Assembly (NCBI GenBank): GCA_964440795.1
Contig: CAYTTQ010000131.1
Span: 1-5,720, forward strand
DNA length: 5,720 bases
Source of the DNA: C00003060 sp964440795
GTDB taxonomy: Bacteria; Desulfobacterota; Desulfobacteria; Desulfobacterales; C00003060
Direction of reading: 5' to 3'
The notes beneath the pieces were generated by a model. The model did no database searches. It was not told where the DNA came from and was given only the letters and a program-made list of their open reading frames with translations. Shown here in pieces: positions 1 through 5,365 of the stretch. The first letter of the stretch is position 1. The number at the start of each line of letters is the position of its first letter. A program made the translations under genes and the position numbers.

Positions 1-1
1 C

Positions 2-25
2 AGCCTTCACTTAAGACGGCTTTTT
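2..25 (+). terminator. Probable rho-independent terminator of an upstream gene
   Basis: The arms AGCCTTC (2-8) and GACGGCT (15-21) pair over seven positions with one T-C mismatch around a 6-nt loop, and a run of five T ends at 25. This is the form of an intrinsic terminator, but the short, imperfect stem and its position at the window edge limit confidence. It would end a plus-strand transcript from the left. The next gene starts only 17 nt later, so that gene depends on read-through or on a promoter overlapping this site. Confidence 0.5.
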
Positions 26-42
26 GATAGAGGGCAGAGATT

Positions 43-792
43 ATGAGCGAGGTGGCGGCGATTATCCTGGCGGCCGGCCAGGGAACCCGGATGGCCTCCG
101 ATAAGGCAAAGGTCCTTCACGAGATCTCCGGGAGGCCCATGATCCACTATGTGGTCGAAACCGCGCAGCAAGTGGTCGACGATGTCGTGGTGGTCGTCGG
201 TCATCAGCGGGAGGCGGTGAAATCGGCGTTGGCCGCCTATCCTGACGTTCGATTCGCGGTACAAGAGGAGCAACTGGGGACCGGACATGCGGTGATGGCG
301 GCGTTACCGGAGCTGTCGAGTGACACATCGGACGTGGTTATTTTGTGCGGGGATACCCCACTGATCCGCGTGGAGACCTTGGGTTCATTGATCGAAGGAC
401 ACCGAACGGTGGGGCGGTCACTCAGCTTGTTGGTTACGACTTTGGACAATCCGCACGGGTATGGGCGGGTGATCACGGATGTTGAAGGACGTCTCATGCG
501 TATTGTTGAAGAGAGCGATGCCGCCGATGTAGAACGGCGGGTTAGCACAGTCAATACGGGTACATATTGCGTGAAGGTGGCGTTATTGCGGCGGTTCTTG
601 CCTGCGCTGGACAGTGAAAATGTGCAGGGCGAATTCTATTTGACGGATGTGATCGCCCAGGCCTATGACGAAGACCTGCCCGCCGCTATGGTGAGCGCTG
701 AGACGGCCACGGAGGTTTTGGGAGTGAATACGCGAGAGGACTTGGTTACAGTGGAACACCTGTTGAGGACCGTGGGGAGACAAGTTCTTTAA
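43..792 (+). CDS. GlmU-type N-terminal nucleotidyltransferase (single domain, no acetyltransferase)
   Basis: This 249-residue protein matches the uridyltransferase half of GlmU, which makes UDP-GlcNAc from UTP and GlcNAc-1-phosphate in the cytoplasm for peptidoglycan and LPS. Visible motifs are the nucleotide-binding loop LAAGQGTRM (9-17) followed by K23, QLGTGHA (77-83), the metal-site CGDTPL (102-107), NPHGYGR (136-142), IVEE (154-157), NTG (171-173), GEFYLTD (196-202) and LGVNTRE (226-232). All the active-site landmarks of the pyrophosphorylase fold are therefore present. Full GlmU is about 450 residues. Here translation stops in the linker helix, and no hexapeptide-repeat (left-handed beta-helix) sequence follows in any forward frame before the next gene. 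It may be a dedicated UDP-GlcNAc pyrophosphorylase or a related sugar-1-phosphate nucleotidyltransferase; the exact substrate is inferred. The ATG at 43 is preceded by only a weak purine-rich site (AGAGGGCAGAG). Confidence 0.87.
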   Translation: MSEVAAIILAAGQGTRMASDKAKVLHEISGRPMIHYVVETAQQVVDDVVVVVGHQREAVKSALAAYPDVRFAVQEEQLGTGHAVMAALPELSSDTSDVVILCGDTPLIRVETLGSLIEGHRTVGRSLSLLVTTLDNPHGYGRVITDVEGRLMRIVEESDAADVERRVSTVNTGTYCVKVALLRRFLPALDSENVQGEFYLTDVIAQAYDEDLPAAMVSAETATEVLGVNTREDLVTVEHLLRTVGRQVL

Positions 793-799
793 AAATGTC

Positions 800-829
800 T
801 TGACTCTAGCCCGTGCCAACGTCTATAGA
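800..829 (+). promoter_or_regulatory. Candidate sigma70-type promoter ahead of the zapB-like/zapA genes
   Basis: TTGACT (800-805, five of six consensus bases) and TATAGA (824-829, four of six) are separated by 18 bp. The site lies just after the stop of the nucleotidyltransferase gene and would start transcription near 836. That would leave a leader of about 150 nt before the zapB-like start. The match is moderate and the assignment rests on position plus hexamer similarity only. Confidence 0.4.
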
Positions 830-987
830 ACAGGGCAGGTCGGCGTTTTTACAGGAACAACTGTTTGACCGCCATATGAAAGAGGGCCGGGAATTGCTTG
901 TCGTCGGGCCGACACAACGGCACGTGCATCGGGCAGGACTTTTGGATGAAGCGTTGATTTGCGGTTTGGATTCTTTAATGGCGTATA

Positions 988-1236
988 GTGGGGTTGGAAG
1001 TGGACGAAGAGGGTATTGATAAACAATTTGAGCGGCTTGAAAACCGTGTGGAAGAACTGGTTCGGCTCTGTACGGAGCTGCAAAACACGAAGTCCGAATT
1101 ATACCAGCGAATTGAAGAGTTGGAATCGAAGCTGGCCGCCAAAGATGAAACCGAGCGAAATTATCTGGAGGAGCGATCCATGATTCGCTCCAGGATGGAC
1201 AGCTTACTGGAGAGACTGGATCAGGCCTTTCAGTGA
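988..1236 (+). CDS. ZapB-like short coiled-coil cell-division protein
   Basis: This is an 82-residue, highly charged protein that is almost entirely one predicted coiled coil. Leucine/isoleucine/valine heptads run through about residues 14-80 (FERLENRVEELV, then LYQRIEELESKL, then MDSLLERLDQAF), with no membrane segment or signal peptide. ZapB proteins of similar size are coiled coils that bind ZapA and help organise the Z-ring. The gene lies 9 nt upstream of zapA, which supports that role, but coiled coils resemble one another and the family call leans on context. The start is uncertain: GTG at 988 has no clear ribosome-binding site. GTG at 1000 has a weak GGGG six bases upstream and would give a 78-residue protein. 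TTG at 994 is also in frame. Confidence 0.72.
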   Translation: MGLEVDEEGIDKQFERLENRVEELVRLCTELQNTKSELYQRIEELESKLAAKDETERNYLEERSMIRSRMDSLLERLDQAFQ

Positions 1237-1245
1237 CGGGTTTAA

Positions 1246-1554
1246 GTGAGTTCGGAGGTATCAATCGGAAATTCCGTGGATCGAACCATTAACATACGGC
1301 TGTTCAATCAAACCTACCGGTTTAAGGCGGATACGGAAGCCGCAGAAGCAAACCGGATCGCCGGATATGTGGTGGCGGAGATCGAAAAGGCCCAAGCGTC
1401 GGCGAAAGTGCCCAGCCGATTGGATTCCGTTATTTTGGCTGCGTTGAATATTGCTAACGATTACTTCGAGTTGAAGCGTGACCAGGACGCCATGGTGAGG
1501 AACGTGACCGAGCGTTGTGGTCTTTTAATTGACTATATAGACGATAACCTGTAA
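1246..1554 (+). CDS. zapA: Cell division protein ZapA
   Basis: This 102-residue protein has the ZapA architecture. A short N-terminal beta-rich segment (TINIRLFNQTYRFKADTEA, about 14-32) is followed by EANRIAGYVVAEIEKA and a long helix containing the family-typical stretch LDSVILAALNIANDYFELKRD (about 60-80). ZapA is a cytosolic protein that binds FtsZ and cross-links protofilaments, stabilising the Z-ring. Length and fold match the family. It sits 9 nt after the ZapB-like gene and 25 nt before 6S RNA, an order familiar from many proteobacteria. The GTG at 1246 has no good Shine-Dalgarno sequence. A consensus-like GGAGGT lies inside the frame at 1254-1259, but no ATG, GTG or TTG follows at normal spacing; the next in-frame GTG is 1276. 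The start is therefore less certain than the identity. Confidence 0.88.
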   Translation: MSSEVSIGNSVDRTINIRLFNQTYRFKADTEAAEANRIAGYVVAEIEKAQASAKVPSRLDSVILAALNIANDYFELKRDQDAMVRNVTERCGLLIDYIDDNL

Positions 1555-1557
1555 CTT
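1529..1557 (+). promoter_or_regulatory. Weak candidate promoter for 6S RNA
   Basis: TTGACT (1529-1534) lies inside the last codons of zapA and is followed 17 bp later by TAACTT (1552-1557), which matches the -10 consensus at only three of six positions. Transcription from here would start around 1564, about 15 nt before the expected mature 6S 5' end. 6S precursors are commonly trimmed, so this is possible, but co-transcription with zapA is equally compatible. Confidence 0.25.
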
Positions 1558-1578
1558 AATAAGTTAAAGGGTAAAAAA

Positions 1579-1768
1579 GGGCGAGGCCCCTGCCGTGTTC
1601 GTGTTCAGTCGAGAGTTCTCTGAGCCAACACCAATAAAACGGGAACCTCCGCTTGCTTTGGTGTGCATGTTCTGTGTCTTTCAGAAAAGCCTAAAGGAGT
1701 AACGAGGTGCCCACCTATGCCAACAGGTTCAACAGAGCCTGCTGACACGGCACTCAGGTGGGGGTAAG
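1579..1768 (+). ncRNA. ssrS: 6S RNA
   Basis: 6S RNA binds the housekeeping sigma70-RNA polymerase holoenzyme by mimicking an open promoter and restrains transcription in slow growth. The closing stem is visible: TGCCGTGT (1591-1598) is the exact reverse complement of ACACGGCA (1745-1752), flanked by CCCC (1587-1590) and GGGG (1761-1764). Blocks line up in order with E. coli 6S as I know it: CTCTGAGCC (1618-1626), CTCCGC then TTGGTGTGCATG (1647-1669), the small hairpin TTCTG/CAGAA (1670-1674/1682-1686), AAGCCTAAA (1687-1695), AACGA, and an apical hairpin CAGGTTC/GAGCCTG (1724-1730/1735-1741) with an AACA loop. The length of about 190 nt and the position after zapA both fit. In E. coli ssrS is followed by ygfA; here no such gene follows. 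The exact ends are estimates. Confidence 0.9.
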
Positions 1769-2231
1769 CTTTATGCAAGATAGGGTAAAACGGTAACGGA
1801 AGCAGTTTTCTTTATGCGGAAATATAGGTTCGGCTTCATATGGGTTGCTATATATGGCACCGACAAACGGCTCGGGAAACAGGGTCACCACGTATACACA
1901 GGGAGAGTTTAATATGATAAAGGGGTGTTGTCTGACACGCCTGGTTGTCCGTAAACAAGTGGCATATGTCAAACCGCGCCTTGGCGTTCCCCGGCTATGG
2001 TGGCAAGACCGAGTTAGTTGATTTCATCCTTCCGTTAGGGTTTCCCTTCACGAGATTTCTCGCCCTCACCGAGACAGATATCTGTTGCAGGTATATGTCC
2101 GGCCCGAAAGACCACAATTTGCAATAATTCACATGGCTTAGGGTGCTAGGTGCTGTGCATGTTTTTGCCGGGCCGAATTTCTGTGTTTAGTCGCTGAGAT
2201 GGGACTGCATGAGGTCTCTCGTCCAGCGGTT
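1769..2231 (+). other. Long intergenic stretch between 6S RNA and rny, no convincing gene
   Basis: About 460 nt without a supportable protein gene. The longest frame with an ATG (1966-2127, 53 codons) lacks a ribosome-binding site and shows no family resemblance that I recognise. The stretch does hold short symmetrical elements: an imperfect hairpin GGGTGT/ACACGCC (1923-1928/1935-1941), AGGG-TTT-CCCT (2037-2047), CGAGA-TT-TCTCG (2051-2062), the perfect palindrome ACAGATATCTGT (2074-2085), a tandem GGTGCTA/GGTGCTG (2142-2155), and CGGCCCG/CGGGCCG (2100-2106/2169-2175), which could pair over a 62-nt gap. TATGAT (1913-1918) resembles a -10 box but has no matching -35. The stretch could be the rny promoter and leader or hold an unrecognised small RNA; the sequence does not decide. 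Confidence 0.6.
2074..2085. repeat. Perfect 12-bp palindrome, possible operator
   Basis: ACAGATATCTGT reads identically on both strands. It lies about 160 bp before the rny start and is the third of three closely spaced symmetrical elements (centred near 2042, 2056 and 2080). A binding site for a dimeric regulator is possible. A palindrome of this length can also arise by chance and no regulator gene is nearby, so the functional reading is speculative. Confidence 0.25.
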
Positions 2232-2238
2232 GGAAGGG
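2232..2238 (+). promoter_or_regulatory. Ribosome-binding site deciding the rny start
   Basis: GGAAGGG ends 7 nt before the ATG at 2246, which is normal spacing. The in-frame GTG at 2240 is only 1 nt beyond this site and is too close, so ATG 2246 is chosen. Confidence 0.7.
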
Positions 2239-2245
2239 TGTGCAT

Positions 2246-3808
2246 ATGGATATTACGGCGGTTATATTTCTAAGCGTTATTGTTTTTGTCATTGCGTTTT
2301 TGCTTGCTTTTTGGGTTCGCAGTAAGCTCACTGCACGCAAAATCGATGCGGCGGAGCAAGAAGCCGTCAACATCGTTGAAAATGGCAAGAAGGAAGCCAA
2401 GACGGTCCTGAAAGAAGCCAAGCTTCAAGCCAAAGATGAGCTGTATCAAATGAAGCTTGAGTTCGAAAAGGAAACCAAAGAAACCCATGCCCGTCTGAAG
2501 AAGCGGGAGAAACGGCTTAGACAGAAGGAAGAAAACGTTGAAACAAAAGAAGAACAGTTGGACAGGCGAGACGGTAGTATCGACAAGCGGGAAGAGCAAC
2601 TGGCTCGAAAGGAGCAGGCCCTTAAGGCGCAGGCGGATGAATATGAGGCGCTGGTAGGAGAACAAAAGGCACAGCTGGAAAAGATCTCCGGCTACACGGC
2701 GGAAGAGGCAAAGGCGCTTCTAATCAAAGGTATGGAAAGCGAAGCCAGATACGAAGGGGCCAAGCTCATCAAGCGCATCGAGAATGAGAGTCGCGAGCAG
2801 GCGGATCGCAAGTCGAAAAAGATTATGGCTACGGCAATCCAACGATATGCGGGAGATTACGTGGCGGAAAAGACGGTTTCCGTTGTCAATTTGCCTTCCG
2901 ACGATATGAAGGGCCGTATTATTGGGCGAGAGGGAAGAAATATCAGGGCCTTGGAGGCGGCTACGGGAATTGACTTGATCATCGACGATACCCCTGAAGC
3001 CGTCATATTATCCGGGTTTAATTGTGTGAGAAGAGAAGTGGCGCGCCTTTCCTTGGAACGGCTGATTACCGATGGACGTATCCACCCGGCGCGGATTGAG
3101 GAAACCGTCAAAAAAGTGTCGGAGAAGATGGATGCGGAGATGCAGGAGGCGGGAGAAGAGGCCGCCTTTGACCTGGGGGTTCACGGAATTCATGGAGAGC
3201 TTATCCAATACATTGGACGACTGAAGTTTAGGACCAGCTACGGGCAAAACGTCTTGCAACACTCTGTGGAAGTCGGTTTTCTGTGTGGTATCATGGCCAA
3301 TGAGTTGGGACTGGATGGGATGCAAGCCCGACGGATGGGCTTGCTCCATGACATCGGTAAGGCGGTGGACCACGAGGTGGAAGGTCCGCATGCGCTTATC
3401 GGGGCCAAGCTGGCTAAGAAACACGGGGAACCGCCCCGGTTGGTTCATGCGATTTCCGCCCATCACGAGGATGTTCCGCCGAACTCGGTCATGGCGGTTT
3501 TGCTCCAGGCGGCGGACACCTTGTCCGGGGCACGGCCCGGTGCGCGGCGGGAAACCCTTGAAAGCTATATCAAGCGGTTGGAGGATCTGGAAGGGGTTGC
3601 CAAGTCCTTCAAGGGGGTAGGTAAATCCTATGCAATCCAGGCGGGCCGGGAATTGCGTATCATCGTGGAAAGCGAAAAAATCACCGATTCGGAAGCCGTT
3701 CTTTTGAGCCGAGACGTGGCCAAAAAGATCGAAGAATCCTTGTCTTATCCCGGGCAGATCAAGGTGACCGTTATTCGGGAGACTCGGGCGGTTGGATTTG
3801 CCAAGTAG
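2246..3808 (+). CDS. rny: Ribonuclease Y
   Basis: RNase Y is a membrane-anchored endoribonuclease that starts decay and processing of many mRNAs. At 520 residues from ATG 2246 the protein has the usual family length. Domains in order are one N-terminal transmembrane helix (about 3-24, AVIFLSVIVFVIAFLLAFWV), a long charged coiled coil (about 28-205) with a degenerate seven-residue pattern in its middle (KREKRLRQKEE, KREEQLARKEQ), a KH RNA-binding domain with GRIIGREGRNIR (223-234), and an HD metal-dependent phosphohydrolase domain. The signature LLHDIGKAVDHE has the metal-binding pair H368-D369, and AHHED follows downstream. No key residue appears lost. In many bacteria rny is followed by ymdB; here tyrS follows after 15 nt, so the two are probably co-transcribed. 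No clear promoter is seen in the long upstream gap. Confidence 0.97.
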   Translation: MDITAVIFLSVIVFVIAFLLAFWVRSKLTARKIDAAEQEAVNIVENGKKEAKTVLKEAKLQAKDELYQMKLEFEKETKETHARLKKREKRLRQKEENVETKEEQLDRRDGSIDKREEQLARKEQALKAQADEYEALVGEQKAQLEKISGYTAEEAKALLIKGMESEARYEGAKLIKRIENESREQADRKSKKIMATAIQRYAGDYVAEKTVSVVNLPSDDMKGRIIGREGRNIRALEAATGIDLIIDDTPEAVILSGFNCVRREVARLSLERLITDGRIHPARIEETVKKVSEKMDAEMQEAGEEAAFDLGVHGIHGELIQYIGRLKFRTSYGQNVLQHSVEVGFLCGIMANELGLDGMQARRMGLLHDIGKAVDHEVEGPHALIGAKLAKKHGEPPRLVHAISAHHEDVPPNSVMAVLLQAADTLSGARPGARRETLESYIKRLEDLEGVAKSFKGVGKSYAIQAGRELRIIVESEKITDSEAVLLSRDVAKKIEESLSYPGQIKVTVIRETRAVGFAK

Positions 3809-3815
3809 GGGAAGG
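3809..3815 (+). promoter_or_regulatory. Ribosome-binding site deciding the tyrS start
   Basis: GGGAAGG directly follows the rny stop codon and ends 8 nt before GTG 3824. The alternative GTG at 3815 overlaps this site, so GTG 3824 is favoured and the tyrS protein begins at the Val-Asn-Leu-Leu-Asp stretch. Confidence 0.6.
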
Positions 3816-3823
3816 TGTGCCAC

Positions 3824-5146
3824 GTGAATCTTTTAGATACATTACGTGAGCGTGGATTCGTTGAACAGACTACGAACGAAGAGGCGATTTACGAATTGCT
3901 GGAGGGGCGGATAACCGGCTATATCGGCTTCGATCCCACAGCGTCGAGTTTGCATGTAGGGAGCCTGGTTCCGATCATGGCCCTGGCTCAAATGCAAAAA
4001 CACGGGCACCGGCCGATAGCTTTGGTCGGGGGTGGAACCGCCCTGGTGGGGGATCCCAGCGGAAAAACAGAAATGCGCAAGATGTTGACGTTGGACGAGG
4101 TCAACAAGAATGCTGAAGGTATCAAGGCCCAGCTATCCAGGTTTGTGAGCTTTGAGGACGGCCGGGCGTTGTTGGTCAATAATGCAGAATGGCTCACTGA
4201 ACTGCGTTATATCCCTTTTCTCAGGGACATCGGTCGGCATTTCAGCGTCAATCGGATGCTGGCTGCAGAATCGTGCAAATTACGTCTAGAGAAGGGGTTG
4301 AGCTTTATCGAGTTTAACTATTCGGTGTTGCAGGCCTACGATTTCCTCCATCTGTTCCAGACGCAGGGGTGTCTCTTGCAGATGGGGGGGTCCGATCAAT
4401 GGGGGAATATTGTCAGCGGTATTGAGCTGATCAGACGGATGGGCGAAGGGGATGCCTTCGGAATCACCTTCCCGTTGATTACCACCAGCTCGGGAGAGAA
4501 GATGGGAAAGACCGCGAAGGGGGCCGTCTGGCTTGATGCCGAGCGTACCAGCCCGTATGAGTATTACCAATATTGGGTCAACACGGACGACAGAGATGTC
4601 AGACGATTCATGGCCTTGTTTACATTCTTACCGATGGGAGAGATTGCCGGTCTTGAAAGATTAGTGGGGGTTGAATTGAATGCGGCCAAGGCTGTTTTGG
4701 CCTTTGAAGCCACCCGGTTGGTCCACGGCGGGCAGGCAGCCGCCCAAGCATATCGTGAATCGACGGTCAATTTTGGGGCCCCAATGGTGCCGGAACATGT
4801 AATGCCGTCGAGTCGTCTCCATGATGTGGTGGGCAGTGGCGACCGGCGGGCGCGGGGAAAGGATGAAAAGGTCTCGGGGTCCACGGAAAAAGATCTCGGC
4901 AAAGCGGATTCTTTTTTGAGTGCCCGGGAACTGGCGGGTGGCATTCCGGCGTTTAAGTTGTTTCATCAGGTCGGACTGGTGGGTTCCAAGGGAGAGGCCC
5001 GACGGTTGATTGAACAAGGTGGGGCCTACGCAAACGGGGTTCGAATCGAGGCCTTTGACGCGGTGATCGGGGACGGCGACGTGGAACAGGGGGGGATCGT
5101 CCTTCGGGCGGGGAAGAAACGGTACCATCGGATCGGGGTGAAGTAA
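3824..5146 (+). CDS. tyrS: Tyrosyl-tRNA synthetase
   Basis: TyrS is the class I cytosolic enzyme that joins tyrosine to tRNA-Tyr using ATP. The 440-residue protein shows GYIGFDPTASSLHVGSL, with HVGS (44-47) as its HIGH-motif variant; LVGGGTALVGDPSGKTEMR; the tyrosine-pocket stretch NYSVLQAYDF (165-174); QMGGSDQWGN (186-195); and KMGKT (226-230) as the KMSKS equivalent. A C-terminal S4 RNA-binding domain (about 374-436: SKGEARRLIEQGG, then ANG) completes the bacterial form. It is some 20 residues longer than a typical TyrS of about 420. The excess looks like a charged Gly/Ser/Lys-rich linker at about 337-362, between the catalytic/anticodon-binding part and S4. The first start (GTG 3815) would add three residues. 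The gene is 15 nt after rny and ends 39 nt before the rRNA promoter. No T-box leader is seen. Confidence 0.97.
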   Translation: MNLLDTLRERGFVEQTTNEEAIYELLEGRITGYIGFDPTASSLHVGSLVPIMALAQMQKHGHRPIALVGGGTALVGDPSGKTEMRKMLTLDEVNKNAEGIKAQLSRFVSFEDGRALLVNNAEWLTELRYIPFLRDIGRHFSVNRMLAAESCKLRLEKGLSFIEFNYSVLQAYDFLHLFQTQGCLLQMGGSDQWGNIVSGIELIRRMGEGDAFGITFPLITTSSGEKMGKTAKGAVWLDAERTSPYEYYQYWVNTDDRDVRRFMALFTFLPMGEIAGLERLVGVELNAAKAVLAFEATRLVHGGQAAAQAYRESTVNFGAPMVPEHVMPSSRLHDVVGSGDRRARGKDEKVSGSTEKDLGKADSFLSARELAGGIPAFKLFHQVGLVGSKGEARRLIEQGGAYANGVRIEAFDAVIGDGDVEQGGIVLRAGKKRYHRIGVK

Positions 5147-5212
5147 AAAAAGACGCCCAGTTGAAAAAAAAATGAAAAAAAGGTGTTGACAAATTCTGAA
5201 GGTGGGTATAAT
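5145..5212 (+). promoter_or_regulatory. rRNA operon promoter with phased A-tracts (UP-like)
   Basis: The -35 TTGACA (5186-5191) and -10 TATAAT (5207-5212) both match the sigma70 consensus perfectly, but they are only 15 bp apart rather than 17. A shifted -10, TAATTA (5209-5214), would restore 17 bp at the cost of a poorer hexamer. Upstream are A-runs at 5145-5151, 5164-5172 and 5175-5181, centred near 5148, 5168 and 5178, so spaced by multiples of about one helical turn. They fit an UP element and/or curved DNA. Initiation is expected near G5219/A5220, giving a leader of about 147 nt. The stretch between -10 and start is AT-rich. Confidence 0.85.
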
Positions 5213-5237
5213 TAATAAGACTTTCGCCGCTGAGGTG

Positions 5238-5294
5238 AAACGGCCGAGGCTGACGAGGAAAGTGAGCTTTCCTCGGTAACCGGCCCGGTTTTTT
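5238..5294 (+). promoter_or_regulatory. rrn leader hairpins with terminator-like U-run
   Basis: CGAGGAAAG (5254-5262) and CTTTCCTCG (5267-5275) form a perfect 9-bp stem with a TGAG loop. Next to it AACCG/CGGTT (5278-5282/5286-5290) can form a small hairpin ending in six T (5289-5294), as in an intrinsic terminator. Two alternatives compete: AAAC-GGCC (5238-5245) can pair with GGCC and GTTT (5282-5285, 5288-5291), enclosing the first hairpin, and CCGAGG (5244-5249) can pair with CCTCGG (5271-5276), excluding it. The hairpin just before boxA occupies the place of the rrn boxB stem of E. coli. Its role as boxB, attenuator or terminator for tyrS read-through is inference. Confidence 0.5.
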
Positions 5295-5306
5295 GATCTT
5301 TGAAAA
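5294..5306 (+). promoter_or_regulatory. boxA antitermination site of the rRNA leader
   Basis: TGATCTTTGAAAA closely matches the bacterial rrn boxA (TGCTCTTTAACAA in E. coli; CTTTGAAAA forms are common elsewhere). It lies about 60 nt before the 16S start and just after the leader hairpins. boxA in nascent RNA recruits NusB-NusE (S10), making polymerase resistant to termination in the untranslated rRNA transcript. Confidence 0.75.
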
Positions 5307-5365
5307 CTAGGTAGTAAGCTTGTGTCGAGCTAGGCTTTTCCAATAGTTTGAATAGTTTCACAGTT

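Noticed and set aside
984..989. TATAGT as a -10 box at the zapB-like start
   Set aside because: No -35-like hexamer is found at 16-18 bp upstream and there is no extended -10 TG. It also overlaps the proposed start codon.
813..1019. 68-codon frame between the nucleotidyltransferase and zapB-like genes
   Set aside because: It starts with GTG inside the candidate promoter, has no ribosome-binding site, matches no family I recognise, contains no GlmU beta-helix repeats and overlaps the better supported coiled-coil gene.
1945..2127. 60-codon frame in the 6S-rny gap
   Set aside because: It begins with TTG, has no Shine-Dalgarno sequence, has an irregular composition, and resembles neither 5-formyl-THF cyclo-ligase nor any other family I know.
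1769..2231. tRNA, T-box or riboswitch in the 6S-rny gap
   Set aside because: I found no acceptor-stem/TpsiC pattern, no T-box TGGN sequence with a terminator, and no known aptamer core. The stretch also precedes rny rather than a biosynthetic gene.
2500..2660. Repeat-like DNA in the middle of rny
   Set aside because: The periodicity is at protein level (seven-residue coiled-coil pattern) and is normal for RNase Y; the DNA is not a tandem repeat.
3008..3823. 271-codon minus-strand frame opposite rny
   Set aside because: It lies wholly antisense to the strongly supported KH and HD domains of RNase Y. Its proline/arginine-rich, motif-free translation is typical of a shadow frame.
4661..5128. 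155-codon minus-strand frame opposite tyrS
   Set aside because: It is antisense to the conserved C-terminal part of TyrS and shows no domain of its own.
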